Below are positions 1 through 6,421 of a stretch of DNA of 12,166 nucleotides, one piece after another. Under the pieces are notes generated by a model. The model searched no databases and was not told the origin of the DNA. It was given only the letters and a program-made list of their open reading frames with translations. This stretch comes from an uncultured Paracoccaceae bacterium (GTDB lineage: Bacteria > Pseudomonadota > Alphaproteobacteria > Rhodobacterales > Rhodobacteraceae): NCBI GenBank assembly GCA_937952085.1, contig CALFYQ010000275.1, positions 1 through 12,166 of the forward strand, written 5' to 3'. A program made the translations under genes and the position numbers. Every line of letters starts with the position of its first letter. Position 1 is the first letter of the stretch.

Positions 1-94
1 ACTAAACCCGCGCGCCGCCCCGGTTTGCAAGGCCGACCGATTGCATGGCGGCCCCGCGCGGGCTAAAGCGCCGGCCGTCAGCCCGGAGGAGAGA

Positions 95-1330
95 ATGCCC
101 GCCCCGAACGCGCCCAAGAAGGTCGTCCTCGCCTATTCCGGCGGCCTCGACACCTCGATCATCCTGAAATGGCTTCAGGACACCTATGGCTGCGAGTTGG
201 TGACCTTCACCGCCGATCTCGGCCAGGGGGAGGAGCTGGAGCCGGCGCGCGCCAAGGCGAAGCTGCTCGGGGTCAAGGACGAGAACATCCACATCGTCGA
301 CGTGCGCGAGGAATTCGTGCGCGACTTCGTCTTCCCGATGTTCCGCGCCAACGCGGTCTATGAGGGGCTCTACCTTCTCGGCACCTCAATCGCGCGGCCG
401 CTGATCGCCAAGCACCTCGTCGAGATCGCGCGGAAATCGGGCGCCGACGCCATCGCCCATGGCGCGACCGGCAAGGGCAACGACCAGGTGCGGTTCGAGC
501 TTTCGGCCTATGCGCTCGAGCCCGACATCAAGGTGATCGCGCCTTGGCGGGAATGGAGCCTCACCTCCCGCACCAAGCTGATCGAATGGGCCGAGGCGCA
601 CCAGGTGCCTGTGCCGAAGGACAAGCGCGGCGAGGCGCCCTTCTCGGTGGACGCGAACCTTCTGCACACCTCATCCGAGGGCAAGGTGCTGGAGGACCCG
701 GCGCAGGAGGCGCCGGATTACGTCTACCAGCGCACCGTCGACCCGGAGAAGGCGCCGAACGAGCCCGAACTCATCGAGATCGGCTACGAGGCCGGCGACC
801 CGGTGACGCTGAACGGCGAGCGGCTCTCCCCCGCGGCGATGCTGACCCGGCTGAACGAGCTCGGCGGCAAGCACGGCGTCGGCCGGCTCGACCTCGTAGA
901 GGGCCGCTATGTCGGCATGAAGTCCCGCGGAATCTACGAGACGCCGGGCGGCACGATCATGCTCGAAGGCCATCGGGGCATCGAGTCGATCACGCTCGAC
1001 CGCGGCGCCGCGCACCTCAAGGACGAGATCATGCCGCGCTACGCGGAGCTGATCTATTTCGGCTACTGGTTCAGCCCGGAGCGCGAGATGCTCCAGGCCC
1101 TGATCGACAAGAGCCAGGAGCATGTCTGGGGCACGGTGAAGCTGAAGCTTTACAAGGGCCGCGTCTCCTGCGTCGGCCGCTGGTCCGACCGCTCGCTCTA
1201 TTCCGAGCAGCACGTGACCTTCGAGGAAGATTCCGGCGCCTACGACCAGAAGGACGCCCAGGGCTTCATCAAGATCAACGCGCTGAGGCTCCGGCTATTG
1301 GCGATGCGGGCGAAGCGGCTCGGCGGCTGA
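95..1330 (+). CDS. argG: Argininosuccinate synthase
   Basis: Cytoplasmic enzyme of arginine biosynthesis that joins citrulline and aspartate with ATP to give argininosuccinate, AMP and pyrophosphate. The product is 411 residues, the usual length for the family. The N-terminal PP-loop ATP site reads AYSGGLDTS at about residues 13-21, and the second family signature GATGKGNDQVRF lies near residues 123-134; it is followed by the synthetase domain with SVDANLL and GRVSCVGRWSDRSLYS. I chose ATG 95 because AGGAGAG sits just upstream and the protein then begins close to the conserved VVLAYSGG strand. An in-frame ATG at 41 would add 18 low-complexity residues with no family counterpart. A ureohydrolase gene follows on the same strand after 61 bases that hold a hairpin. 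No truncation or missing key residue is seen. Confidence 0.97.
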   Translation: MPAPNAPKKVVLAYSGGLDTSIILKWLQDTYGCELVTFTADLGQGEELEPARAKAKLLGVKDENIHIVDVREEFVRDFVFPMFRANAVYEGLYLLGTSIARPLIAKHLVEIARKSGADAIAHGATGKGNDQVRFELSAYALEPDIKVIAPWREWSLTSRTKLIEWAEAHQVPVPKDKRGEAPFSVDANLLHTSSEGKVLEDPAQEAPDYVYQRTVDPEKAPNEPELIEIGYEAGDPVTLNGERLSPAAMLTRLNELGGKHGVGRLDLVEGRYVGMKSRGIYETPGGTIMLEGHRGIESITLDRGAAHLKDEIMPRYAELIYFGYWFSPEREMLQALIDKSQEHVWGTVKLKLYKGRVSCVGRWSDRSLYSEQHVTFEEDSGAYDQKDAQGFIKINALRLRLLAMRAKRLGG

Positions 1331-1350
1331 GGCCCCTCGACCTCCGGCGC

Positions 1351-1374
1351 GGCCCGGCCATACTCGGCCGGGCC
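1351..1374 (+). terminator. Hairpin between argG and the ureohydrolase gene
   Basis: GGCCCGGCC and GGCCGGGCC form a perfect 9-bp stem around the loop ATACTC, 20 bases after the argG stop. No T-run follows, so it is not a classical intrinsic terminator. It could be a weak terminator, an mRNA 3' stabiliser for argG, or an attenuating hairpin ahead of the next gene, whose ribosome site GAGGAG begins within about 10 bases of the stem. Confidence 0.45.
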
Positions 1375-1391
1375 ACCAGAGGAGAGCCCCC

Positions 1392-2330
1392 ATGCGCCGC
1401 GCCCCGGTCGACGCCGCCGCCACGCCCCGTTTCGCCGAAATCGCCACCTTTCTCCGCCTGCCGCGCGTCGCGCCGGAGGACGGGGTGGAGATTGGCCTCG
1501 TCGGCGCGCCCTTCGATCTCGGGGTGAACCACCGGAGCGGGCCGCGGGAGGCGCCAGGGGCGGTGCGGAACGCCAGCCGGGTGATCCGGCGGGTGCATCC
1601 AACCAGCGGGATCGACCCCTACACGCTCGCCTCGGTCGCCGATATCGGAGACGCGCCGGTGAACCCGCTCGACCGCCAAGGCAGCCTCGACGCGATGGAG
1701 GCGTTCTACCGGCGGCTCCACGGCCTCGGCATCCGCCCTATCACCGTCGGCGGCGACCATACCGTGCCGATCCCGATCCTTCGGGCGCTCGCCGCCGACC
1801 GGCCGGTGGGCGTCCTCCAGATCGACAGCCACACCGACACGTTCGACGAGCTCTTCGGGGTGAAGGACAACCACGCCACCTTCCAGCGCCGCGCGGTGGA
1901 GGAGGGGCTGGTGGACCCGAGGCGGGTGGTGCAGCTCGGGCTCCGCGGCTCCCGCTTCTCGGCGGCCGATCTCGATTACAGCCGCGATGTCGGCTTCACC
2001 GTCATCACCATGGACGATTACGAGGAGATGGGCCGCGCCGCCGCCATCGCCCGCATCCGCGAGACGCTGGGCGACGGGCCCGCCTATGTCACCATCGACA
2101 TCGACGGGCTCGACCCGTCGTTCTGCCCCGGCACGCCGGTGCCGGAGATCGGCGGCCTCACCCCGCGGGACGTGCAGGTGATGATCCGCTCGCTCCGCGG
2201 GCTCGACCTCGTCGGCGCTGACATCTGCGAGGTCGCGCCCTGCTACGACCCGACCGGGGTGACGGCGCTGACCGCCGCCAACTTCATGTTCGAGCTGCTC
2301 TGCGTGATGGCGGAGGGAAAGGCGGGCTGA
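1392..2330 (+). CDS. Agmatinase/arginase (ureohydrolase) family protein
   Basis: A 312-residue metallohydrolase of the arginase superfamily, which cleaves guanidino compounds to urea and an amine using a two-manganese (sometimes nickel) centre. All expected ligands are visible: H123 in GGDHT, D145, H147 and D149 in IDSHTDTFD, and D236 and D238 in IDIDGLDPSFCPG. The agmatinase-like C-terminal block ICEVAPCYDPTGVTALTAAN is present near residues 278-297. Length and overall pattern fit bacterial agmatinases (SpeB-like), but the family also includes guanidinobutyrase, guanidinopropionase and guanidine hydrolase, so the substrate is open. The usual PGTGTPE loop reads PGTPVPE here (about residues 246-252). 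GAGGAG precedes ATG 1392. Its place directly after argG suggests a link to arginine-derived substrates, which is inference. It is convergent with the Fur-family gene; the two stops are 3 bases apart. Confidence 0.9.
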   Translation: MRRAPVDAAATPRFAEIATFLRLPRVAPEDGVEIGLVGAPFDLGVNHRSGPREAPGAVRNASRVIRRVHPTSGIDPYTLASVADIGDAPVNPLDRQGSLDAMEAFYRRLHGLGIRPITVGGDHTVPIPILRALAADRPVGVLQIDSHTDTFDELFGVKDNHATFQRRAVEEGLVDPRRVVQLGLRGSRFSAADLDYSRDVGFTVITMDDYEEMGRAAAIARIRETLGDGPAYVTIDIDGLDPSFCPGTPVPEIGGLTPRDVQVMIRSLRGLDLVGADICEVAPCYDPTGVTALTAANFMFELLCVMAEGKAG

Positions 2331-2333
2331 GCC

Positions 2334-2759
2334 CTATTTCCGCTTCCGGCAATAGAGCTCCAGCCGGTGGCGCACCACGTCATAGCCAAGCTCCTCGGCG
2401 ATCAGCGCCTGCAGCGCCTCGATCTTCTCGGAGCGGAATTCGATCACCGCGCCCGTCTCCACATCGATGATGTGGTCGTGATGCGGCGCGTCGGTCGTCT
2501 CGAACCGGGCCGGAGCGCCCTCGAAGGCGAGCCGGTGGACGACGCCCTGCGATTCGAGCGCGGAGAGGGTGCGGTAGACCGTGGCGAGCGAGACCGTCTC
2601 CTCGATCTCCCGCGCCCGGCGGTGAAGCTCGTTGGCGTCCGGATGGTCGTCCGCCTCGGCGAGGACGCGGAGCAATGCGGCGCGCTGACGAGTGATCCGC
2701 ACCCCGTCGGCGCGGAGCGCATCCTCGAGATCCTTGGCGGTGACGACCGGCTCGCTCAT
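2334..2759 (-). CDS. fur: Fur-family metal-responsive transcriptional regulator
   Basis: A 141-residue regulator of the ferric uptake regulator family. The N-terminal winged helix runs to about residue 80 (RITRQRAALLRVL, then SLATVYRTLSALESQGVV) and contains the typical recognition helix. The dimerisation and metal-sensing half carries E87, then H93 H94 D95 H96 in APHHDHIIDVETG, then E107 in VIEF and H131 in VRHRLELY, which line up with the regulatory metal sites. The structural CxxC zinc pairs of E. coli Fur are absent, as is common in alphaproteobacterial Fur/Mur. Sequence alone does not separate iron sensing (Fur) from manganese sensing (Mur); Irr and Zur look less likely. Start ATG at 2759 gives the usual N-terminus and is 8 bases from a good -10 box, so the mRNA may be leaderless. 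An upstream in-frame extension is open but resembles no known Fur N-terminus. Confidence 0.93.
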   Translation of the reverse strand: MSEPVVTAKDLEDALRADGVRITRQRAALLRVLAEADDHPDANELHRRAREIEETVSLATVYRTLSALESQGVVHRLAFEGAPARFETTDAPHHDHIIDVETGAVIEFRSEKIEALQALIAEELGYDVVRHRLELYCRKRK

Positions 2760-2766
2760 CGGCGCG

Positions 2767-2795
2767 CTTATAGCGGCGGCGGCGGGCCCGGACAA
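2767..2795 (-). promoter_or_regulatory. Sigma70-type promoter of the Fur-family gene
   Basis: Read on the minus strand, TTGTCC (2790-2795) is followed after exactly 17 bases by TATAAG (2767-2772). These are good matches to -35 TTGACA and -10 TATAAT in a very GC-rich background. The expected transcription start, 7 or 8 bases after the -10 box, is base 2760 or 2759. The latter is the A of the start codon, so there is no room for a ribosome binding site. Confidence 0.6.
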
Positions 2796-2843
2796 CGCGA
2801 AGCGGCCCTTGCAAGGCGGCCCGGCCCGGCGCATTGAGGCGCC

Positions 2844-3056
2844 ATGGGCGACCAGAAAAACGACGACGACGCGGCGAGCCTGAGGATCGGGCCGACCAAT
2901 CTCGGCATGGTCCGGATCATCGTGGACACCGGTTCCGGCGAGGTCCTGCTCGATTTCTACCCGGACGAGGCGGAGGAGATCGCGGAAGAGCTTCGCGCCG
3001 CCGCCGAACAGGCCCGCGGCGCCTCCGCCGCACGCGGCAAGAAGCCCCGCCGCTGA
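2844..3056 (+). CDS. Conserved small protein, possibly DUF6324-like
   Basis: A 70-residue acidic protein of unknown function. A strand-rich first half (LRIGPTNLGMVRIIVDTG, about residues 13-30, then EVLLDF) is followed by a helix rich in Glu and Ala (PDEAEEIAEELRAAAEQA) and a basic tail ending KKPRR. There is no signal peptide, membrane segment or cysteine. From memory it resembles short alphaproteobacterial proteins grouped as DUF6324; that assignment needs a profile search. Codon use is typical of the neighbours and the next gene starts 4 bases after its stop, which supports a real gene heading a three-gene unit. A GAGG lies 4 bases before ATG 2844, a weak ribosome site. The gene is divergent from the Fur-family gene across an 84-base gap, so shared control is possible but not shown. 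Confidence 0.75.
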   Translation: MGDQKNDDDAASLRIGPTNLGMVRIIVDTGSGEVLLDFYPDEAEEIAEELRAAAEQARGASAARGKKPRR

Positions 3057-3060
3057 CGCG

Positions 3061-3669
3061 ATGCGCGCCGTCGCCGCGCTCGTCTTCCCCGGCTTCGAAC
3101 TCCTCGATCTCTTCGGCCCGCTCGAATTCTTCGGCCTGATCGAAGGCGCGTTCCGCATCGAGCTTGTCGCCGAGGCGCCGGGCCCGGTCGCCAGCGCGCA
3201 GGGGCCCGAGGCCGTCGCCGCCCGAGGGATCGACGAGGCGCGGGGCGAGATCCTGCTCGTCCCCGGCGGGCCGGGCGCGCGCCGCGAAGTGGCGAACGCG
3301 CGCCTCCTCGAAGGCGTCGCCGCCTTCTCCGCTCAGGCGGAACTGACCCTCGGCGTCTGCACCGGCGCCGCGCTTCTCGCCCGCGCCGGCCTTCTCGACG
3401 GGCGGAGGGCGACGACCAACAAGGCCGCCTTCGGCTGGGTCGCCGCGCAGGGGCCGAAGGTGGACTGGGTGAAGCGCGCCCGCTGGGTGGAGGACGGACC
3501 GTTCCTAACCTCCGCCGGCGTCTCGGCGGGGATGGACATGGCGCTCGCCGCCATCGCGCGTCTCGAAGGCGCGGCCGCGGCGGAGGCGGCCGCGCGGGCC
3601 GCCGAATACCGCTGGAGCCGGGCCCCGGAGGACGACCCTTTCGCCGCCGCGTTCGGCCTCGCCCCATGA
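3061..3669 (+). CDS. DJ-1/PfpI family protein, isonitrile hydratase-like
   Basis: A 202-residue cytoplasmic protein of the class I glutamine amidotransferase-like DJ-1/PfpI superfamily. The start VAALVFPGFELLDLFGPLEFF (residues 3-23) carries the acidic residue that partners the catalytic cysteine, and the nucleophile elbow GVCTGAALLARAGLLDG places the cysteine at residue 100. The following RATTNKAAF and FLTSAGVSAGMDMALA (about 148-163) are typical of the ThiJ/isonitrile hydratase branch and of the amidase-like halves of AraC-type activators. There is no C-terminal AraC DNA-binding domain, so it is the stand-alone form. Members include isocyanide hydratases, glyoxalase III-like enzymes and many untested proteins; I cannot choose a substrate. 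It begins 4 bases after the small-protein gene and its stop overlaps the methyltransferase start as ATGA, which indicates translational coupling. Confidence 0.88.
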   Translation: MRAVAALVFPGFELLDLFGPLEFFGLIEGAFRIELVAEAPGPVASAQGPEAVAARGIDEARGEILLVPGGPGARREVANARLLEGVAAFSAQAELTLGVCTGAALLARAGLLDGRRATTNKAAFGWVAAQGPKVDWVKRARWVEDGPFLTSAGVSAGMDMALAAIARLEGAAAAEAAARAAEYRWSRAPEDDPFAAAFGLAP

Positions 3670-4400
3670 CGCCGCCGCTCTATGATAGGATCGGGTTCAA
3701 CTACGCCCATCTCCGCCGGCCTGACCCGCGCATCGCCGCGGCGATCGAAGCCGCGCTCGGGGCGGCCGAGACGGTGGTGAATGTCGGCGCCGGCGCCGGC
3801 TCCTATGAGCCTGCCGGCCGCCGCGTCACCGCGGTGGAGCCCTCCGCGGCGATGATCGCGCAGCGGCAGCCCTCGGATGCGGTGGTCGTGCAGGCCGGCG
3901 CCGAGGCGCTGCCCTTCGCGGACGGCGCCTTCGACGCCGCCATGGCCGTCCTCACCATCCATCACTGGGCTGACAAGGCGAAGGGCGTCGCAGAGATGCG
4001 CCGCGTCGCGCGCGGCCCGGTCGTCTTCCTCACCTACGACCCCGCTTTCCGGGATTTCTGGCTGCTCGACCATTTCCCCGCCCTCGCGGCGCTCGACGAA
4101 GGCCAGATGCCGACGATGGCGGAGTTCGGGCGCTGGCTCGGCCCGGTCTCAATCTCGCCGGTCCCGATCCCGCATGATTGCGTGGACGGGTTCCTCGCCG
4201 CCTACTGGCGCCGCCCCGAAGCCTATCTCGACGAGCGGGTGCGGGCGGCGATGTCCTCCTTCTGGAAGATCGGCGACATCTCCGAGGGACTGGACCGGCT
4301 GGCGCGGGATCTCGAAAGCGGCGAATGGGCGCGACGCCACGCGGACCTGGGGGCGCGCGAGGAACTGGATTGCGGCTATCGGCTGGTGGTTTCCCGTTAG
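3666..4400 (+). CDS. Class I SAM-dependent methyltransferase
   Basis: A 244-residue methyltransferase of the UbiE/type 11 group. Motif I, VVNVGAGAGSYEP, is at about residues 37-49, motif II-like VTAVEPS with the ribose-binding acidic residue at 54-60, and ALPFADGAFDAAMAVLTIHHW at 81-101 covers the post-II and motif IV region. The C-terminal half (FWLLDHFPALA, then CVDGFLAAYWRRPEAYLD) probably shapes the acceptor pocket and resembles trans-aconitate or malonyl-type small-molecule methyltransferases only loosely, so the acceptor is unknown. The start overlaps the stop of the DJ-1/PfpI gene by 4 bases, which fixes ATG 3666. It is the last gene of its unit. About 310 bases without a gene follow, holding a double-hairpin repeat in the same orientation. 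Confidence 0.88.
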   Translation: MTPPLYDRIGFNYAHLRRPDPRIAAAIEAALGAAETVVNVGAGAGSYEPAGRRVTAVEPSAAMIAQRQPSDAVVVQAGAEALPFADGAFDAAMAVLTIHHWADKAKGVAEMRRVARGPVVFLTYDPAFRDFWLLDHFPALAALDEGQMPTMAEFGRWLGPVSISPVPIPHDCVDGFLAAYWRRPEAYLDERVRAAMSSFWKIGDISEGLDRLARDLESGEWARRHADLGAREELDCGYRLVVSR

Positions 4401-4485
4401 CCGGCCGTAGGATTCTGAAGGCTACGCCTGTGGCGAAGCGTCGGCGCCAACCGGGATCGGTCAGGAGCGCGCGCAATTCTTCCCT

Positions 4486-4552
4486 TGGCCCGTGCGCCCA
4501 GCCCGGGCCGCGTCCGACCCTCCCGGGGGTCGGACGCGCCCCTCCGCGCTTC
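4486..4552 (+). repeat. Double-hairpin intergenic repeat, copy A
   Basis: Two stem-loops lie side by side. The first pairs GGCCCGTGC with GCCCGGGCC (4487-4509, one mismatch, 5-base loop). The second is a perfect 11-bp stem, GCGTCCGACCC with GGGTCGGACGC (4510-4537). The same unit is found on the opposite strand at 6376-6440; over the 52-base core the two agree at 47 positions. Copy A lies 85 bases after the methyltransferase stop, in the orientation of that gene. The rest of the gene-free stretch 4401-4711 shows no coding signal: it holds this element, short TTCGGAA/TTCCGAA motifs near 4569 and 4621, and the palindrome before the regulator gene. The element may be a dispersed REP-like palindromic unit acting as a 3' hairpin. 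Confidence 0.75.
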
Positions 4553-4680
4553 GTCCAAACCAAGGTGCTTCGGAAAGCGCGCGTCGGTTCCGTCCCCGCG
4601 CTTTGTTGAGCGCCACGACGTTCCGAAAGCGCCATCCCGCCTCACCTTCGCCGGGCTGGTCTCCGCCTCCAGATTATGGC

Positions 4681-4696
4681 ATACGGAATTCCGTAT
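4681..4696. promoter_or_regulatory. Perfect 16-bp palindrome, candidate GntR operator
   Basis: ATACGGAATTCCGTAT is its own reverse complement over all 16 bases. It stands in a locally AT-richer patch, and its centre is 23 bases before the preferred start codon of the GntR-family gene. FCD-type GntR regulators bind short palindromes, often with ATAC/GTAT ends, in their own promoters, so autoregulation of this gene and the oxygenase gene behind it is a reasonable inference. No second copy was noticed in the window. Confidence 0.6.
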
Positions 4697-4711
4697 TCCG
4701 AACGAGTCGCC

Positions 4712-5386
4712 ATGATCCGCCTCGAGCCGCTGCCGAACCTGATCGACCAGACCTACGAGCGCATCCTCGAGGCCATCGTCGATCGCACGCTGCCGCCCGG
4801 CCGGCGGATCCGGCAGGCGGAGCTGGCGGAGACGCTCGGCGTCTCGCGGCAGCCAGTCTCGCACGCGCTGCACCTCCTCCACCGGCAGGGGCTGGTGGCC
4901 GAAAGCGGGCGGCGCGGTTTCGAGGTGGCGGCGCTCGACGACGCGCGCATCCGCCAGCTTTATGAAGTCCGGGGCGCGATGGACGGGCTCGCCGCCCGGC
5001 TCGCGGCGCAGCGGGCGGGCGAGGACGAACCCGGCCGCGCGCGGCTCGAATCCGCGCTCCGCGACGGGCGCGCGGCGGGCCGCGCCACCCCGCTCCGCCG
5101 GCTGATCGAGCTCGATGTCGAGTTTCACGCCGCGATCCATGCGCTTTCCGGCAACGCCGCCATCGCCGAGACGCTGGCGCCGCAATGGCCGCATCTCCGC
5201 CGCGCCATGGCGACGGTGCTGGCCGAACTAGACTACCGCGACAGCGCCTGGGCCGAGCACGAAGAAATCGCCTCGCGCATCCTCTCGGGCGCGCCCGAGG
5301 CGGCGGCCGCGGCGGCCGAGGCCCATGCGAACCGCGCCGGCCGGGAAGTAGCCGCGCGCCTCAAGACGACCGGGGCGGCGGCCTGA
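4712..5386 (+). CDS. GntR family transcriptional regulator, FCD domain
   Basis: A 224-residue ligand-responsive DNA-binding protein. The N-terminal GntR winged helix covers about residues 10-70, with LPPGRRIRQAELAETLGVS and RQPVSHALHLLHRQGLV. The all-helical FCD domain from about residue 75 carries the expected metal or acid-binding residues D135 and H139 (LDVEFHAAIH), H183 (AEHEEIASRI) and H205 (AHANRAG). FCD regulators usually bind small organic acids or their metal complexes and repress a neighbouring catabolic operon. I prefer ATG 4712 over the in-frame ATG at 4676, because the longer version would place the 16-bp palindrome inside the coding region and add residues not usual in the family; the ribosome site is weak in either case. 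The oxygenase gene begins 31 bases after its stop on the same strand and is the likeliest target. Confidence 0.92.
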   Translation: MIRLEPLPNLIDQTYERILEAIVDRTLPPGRRIRQAELAETLGVSRQPVSHALHLLHRQGLVAESGRRGFEVAALDDARIRQLYEVRGAMDGLAARLAAQRAGEDEPGRARLESALRDGRAAGRATPLRRLIELDVEFHAAIHALSGNAAIAETLAPQWPHLRRAMATVLAELDYRDSAWAEHEEIASRILSGAPEAAAAAAEAHANRAGREVAARLKTTGAAA

Positions 5387-5417
5387 CCGCCCGGCGACAA
5401 CAACCAAGGAGGAAACG

Positions 5418-6215
5418 ATGAAGCTGACCGAAGACCAGGTGGCGCATTTCCACCGCGAGGGCTGGCTCTTCCTGCCCGATCTCTTCGACGAGGAGGAGGT
5501 GGACCTGCTCCGCCGCGAGGCCATCTCGATCTACGACGCCAACCGCCCGGAAGTCTGGCGGGAGAAGAGCGGCGCGCCCCGCACCGCCTTCGCCGCGCAT
5601 CTCTACAACGAGGCGTTCGGCCTTCTCGGCGCGCATCCGCGGATGATCGAACCGGTGGAGCAGGTCTTCGGCGAGAAGGTCTACATGCACCAGTTCAAGA
5701 TCAACGCGAAGTCGGCCTTCACCGGCGATGTCTGGCAGTGGCACCAGGATTACGGCACCTGGAAGCGCGACGACGGGATGCCCGAGCCCCGCGCCATGAA
5801 CATCTCGATCTTCCTAGACGAGGTGATGCCGATCAACGGCCCGTTGATGCTCGTTCCGAAAAGCCACAACGCGGGGGATCTGAAGGCCGCGCATGACCTT
5901 CAGACCACCTCCTACCCGCTCTGGACGCTGGACGAGGAGACGGTGACGAAGCTGGTGGAGGAGGGCGGCATCGTCTCGCCGACCGGCAAGGCCGGCGGCA
6001 TGCTGATGTTCCACGGCAACCTGGTGCACGGCTCCGCCGGCAACATCACGCCCTATCCGCGGAAGATCGTCTACCTGACGCTCAATTCCGTCTCGAACTA
6101 CATCCGCACGCCGACAAGGCCGGAATACATCGCCCACAGGGATTTCGCGCCGATCCAGACGGTGGACGACGACGCCCTCCGCCGCCTCGCCCGCGCCGGC
6201 AGCCGGGCGGCCTGA
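5418..6215 (+). CDS. Phytanoyl-CoA dioxygenase (PhyH) family Fe(II)/2-oxoglutarate oxygenase
   Basis: A 265-residue non-haem iron oxygenase that should hydroxylate a small substrate using oxygen and 2-oxoglutarate. The facial triad is visible as H109 and D111 in WQWHQDYGTW plus H204 in LVHGSAGNITP, with R215 as the probable 2-oxoglutarate anchor. The core DDGMPEPRAMNISIFLDE followed by INGPLMLVPKSH (about 118-150) resembles the ectoine hydroxylase branch of the PhyH family, where a very similar GMP...NGPLM...P.SH pattern occurs. Because no ectoine genes lie nearby, I do not call it EctD; a small amino or carboxylic acid is a plausible substrate, by inference. A strong AAGGAGG (5406-5412), 5 bases before ATG 5418, fixes the start. 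It lies just behind the GntR-family gene, and a terminator-like hairpin follows its stop. Confidence 0.9.
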   Translation: MKLTEDQVAHFHREGWLFLPDLFDEEEVDLLRREAISIYDANRPEVWREKSGAPRTAFAAHLYNEAFGLLGAHPRMIEPVEQVFGEKVYMHQFKINAKSAFTGDVWQWHQDYGTWKRDDGMPEPRAMNISIFLDEVMPINGPLMLVPKSHNAGDLKAAHDLQTTSYPLWTLDEETVTKLVEEGGIVSPTGKAGGMLMFHGNLVHGSAGNITPYPRKIVYLTLNSVSNYIRTPTRPEYIAHRDFAPIQTVDDDALRRLARAGSRAA

Positions 6216-6224
6216 GGGTCGGGA

Positions 6225-6248
6225 GGCCCGCGGCGGGCGTCGCGGGCC
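6225..6248 (+). terminator. Hairpin after the PhyH oxygenase gene
   Basis: GGCCCGCG and CGCGGGCC form a perfect 8-bp stem around an 8-base loop, beginning 10 bases after the oxygenase stop. No T-run follows. It probably marks the 3' end of the GntR-PhyH transcript, either by weak termination or by protecting the mRNA. Confidence 0.45.
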
Positions 6249-6289
6249 CACCATGACAGCGTCATCACAGCGCCCGAGCGGCGCGCGGA

Positions 6290-6421
6290 GGGCCGCGACC
6301 GACCCTGGGAGGGCGCCCATGACGGCTGAGCGACCGTGCTTGATGGCGCCGCCCCGCATGACCGCCGAGCCACTTGAAGCGGCGGAGGGCGCCCGACCCC
6401 GGGGAGGGTCGGTCGCGGCCC
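6290..6421. repeat. 17-bp perfect inverted repeat around a 98-bp spacer
   Basis: GGGCCGCGACCGACCCT at 6290-6306 is exactly the reverse complement of bases 6405-6421. The right arm lies inside copy B of the double-hairpin repeat, so the left arm is a partial copy of that unit facing the other way; a shared GGGCGCC at 6311-6317 extends the likeness. The spacer holds an imperfect direct repeat, CATGACGGCTGAGCG (6318-6332) and CATGACCGCCGAGCC (6357-6371). No coding signal is seen in 6216-6477. A long plus-strand reading frame through here is the antisense of the monooxygenase gene. Confidence 0.65.

Noticed and set aside
25..30. TTGCAA upstream of argG, also present at 2809-2814, as -35 boxes
   Set aside because: No acceptable -10 box lies 16-18 bases downstream of either copy (GCGGCC at the first, CATTGA at the second), so I do not call promoters.
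2760..3158. In-frame N-terminal extension of the Fur-family protein up to 3158
   Set aside because: It would overlap the small protein and part of the DJ-1/PfpI gene on the other strand, has no Fur-like sequence, and a strong promoter lies within it.
5418..6215. Calling the PhyH-family gene ectoine hydroxylase (ectD)
   Set aside because: The core motif is similar, but HxD context WHQDYGTW differs from the usual EctD WHSDFETW and there are no ectABC genes in the window.
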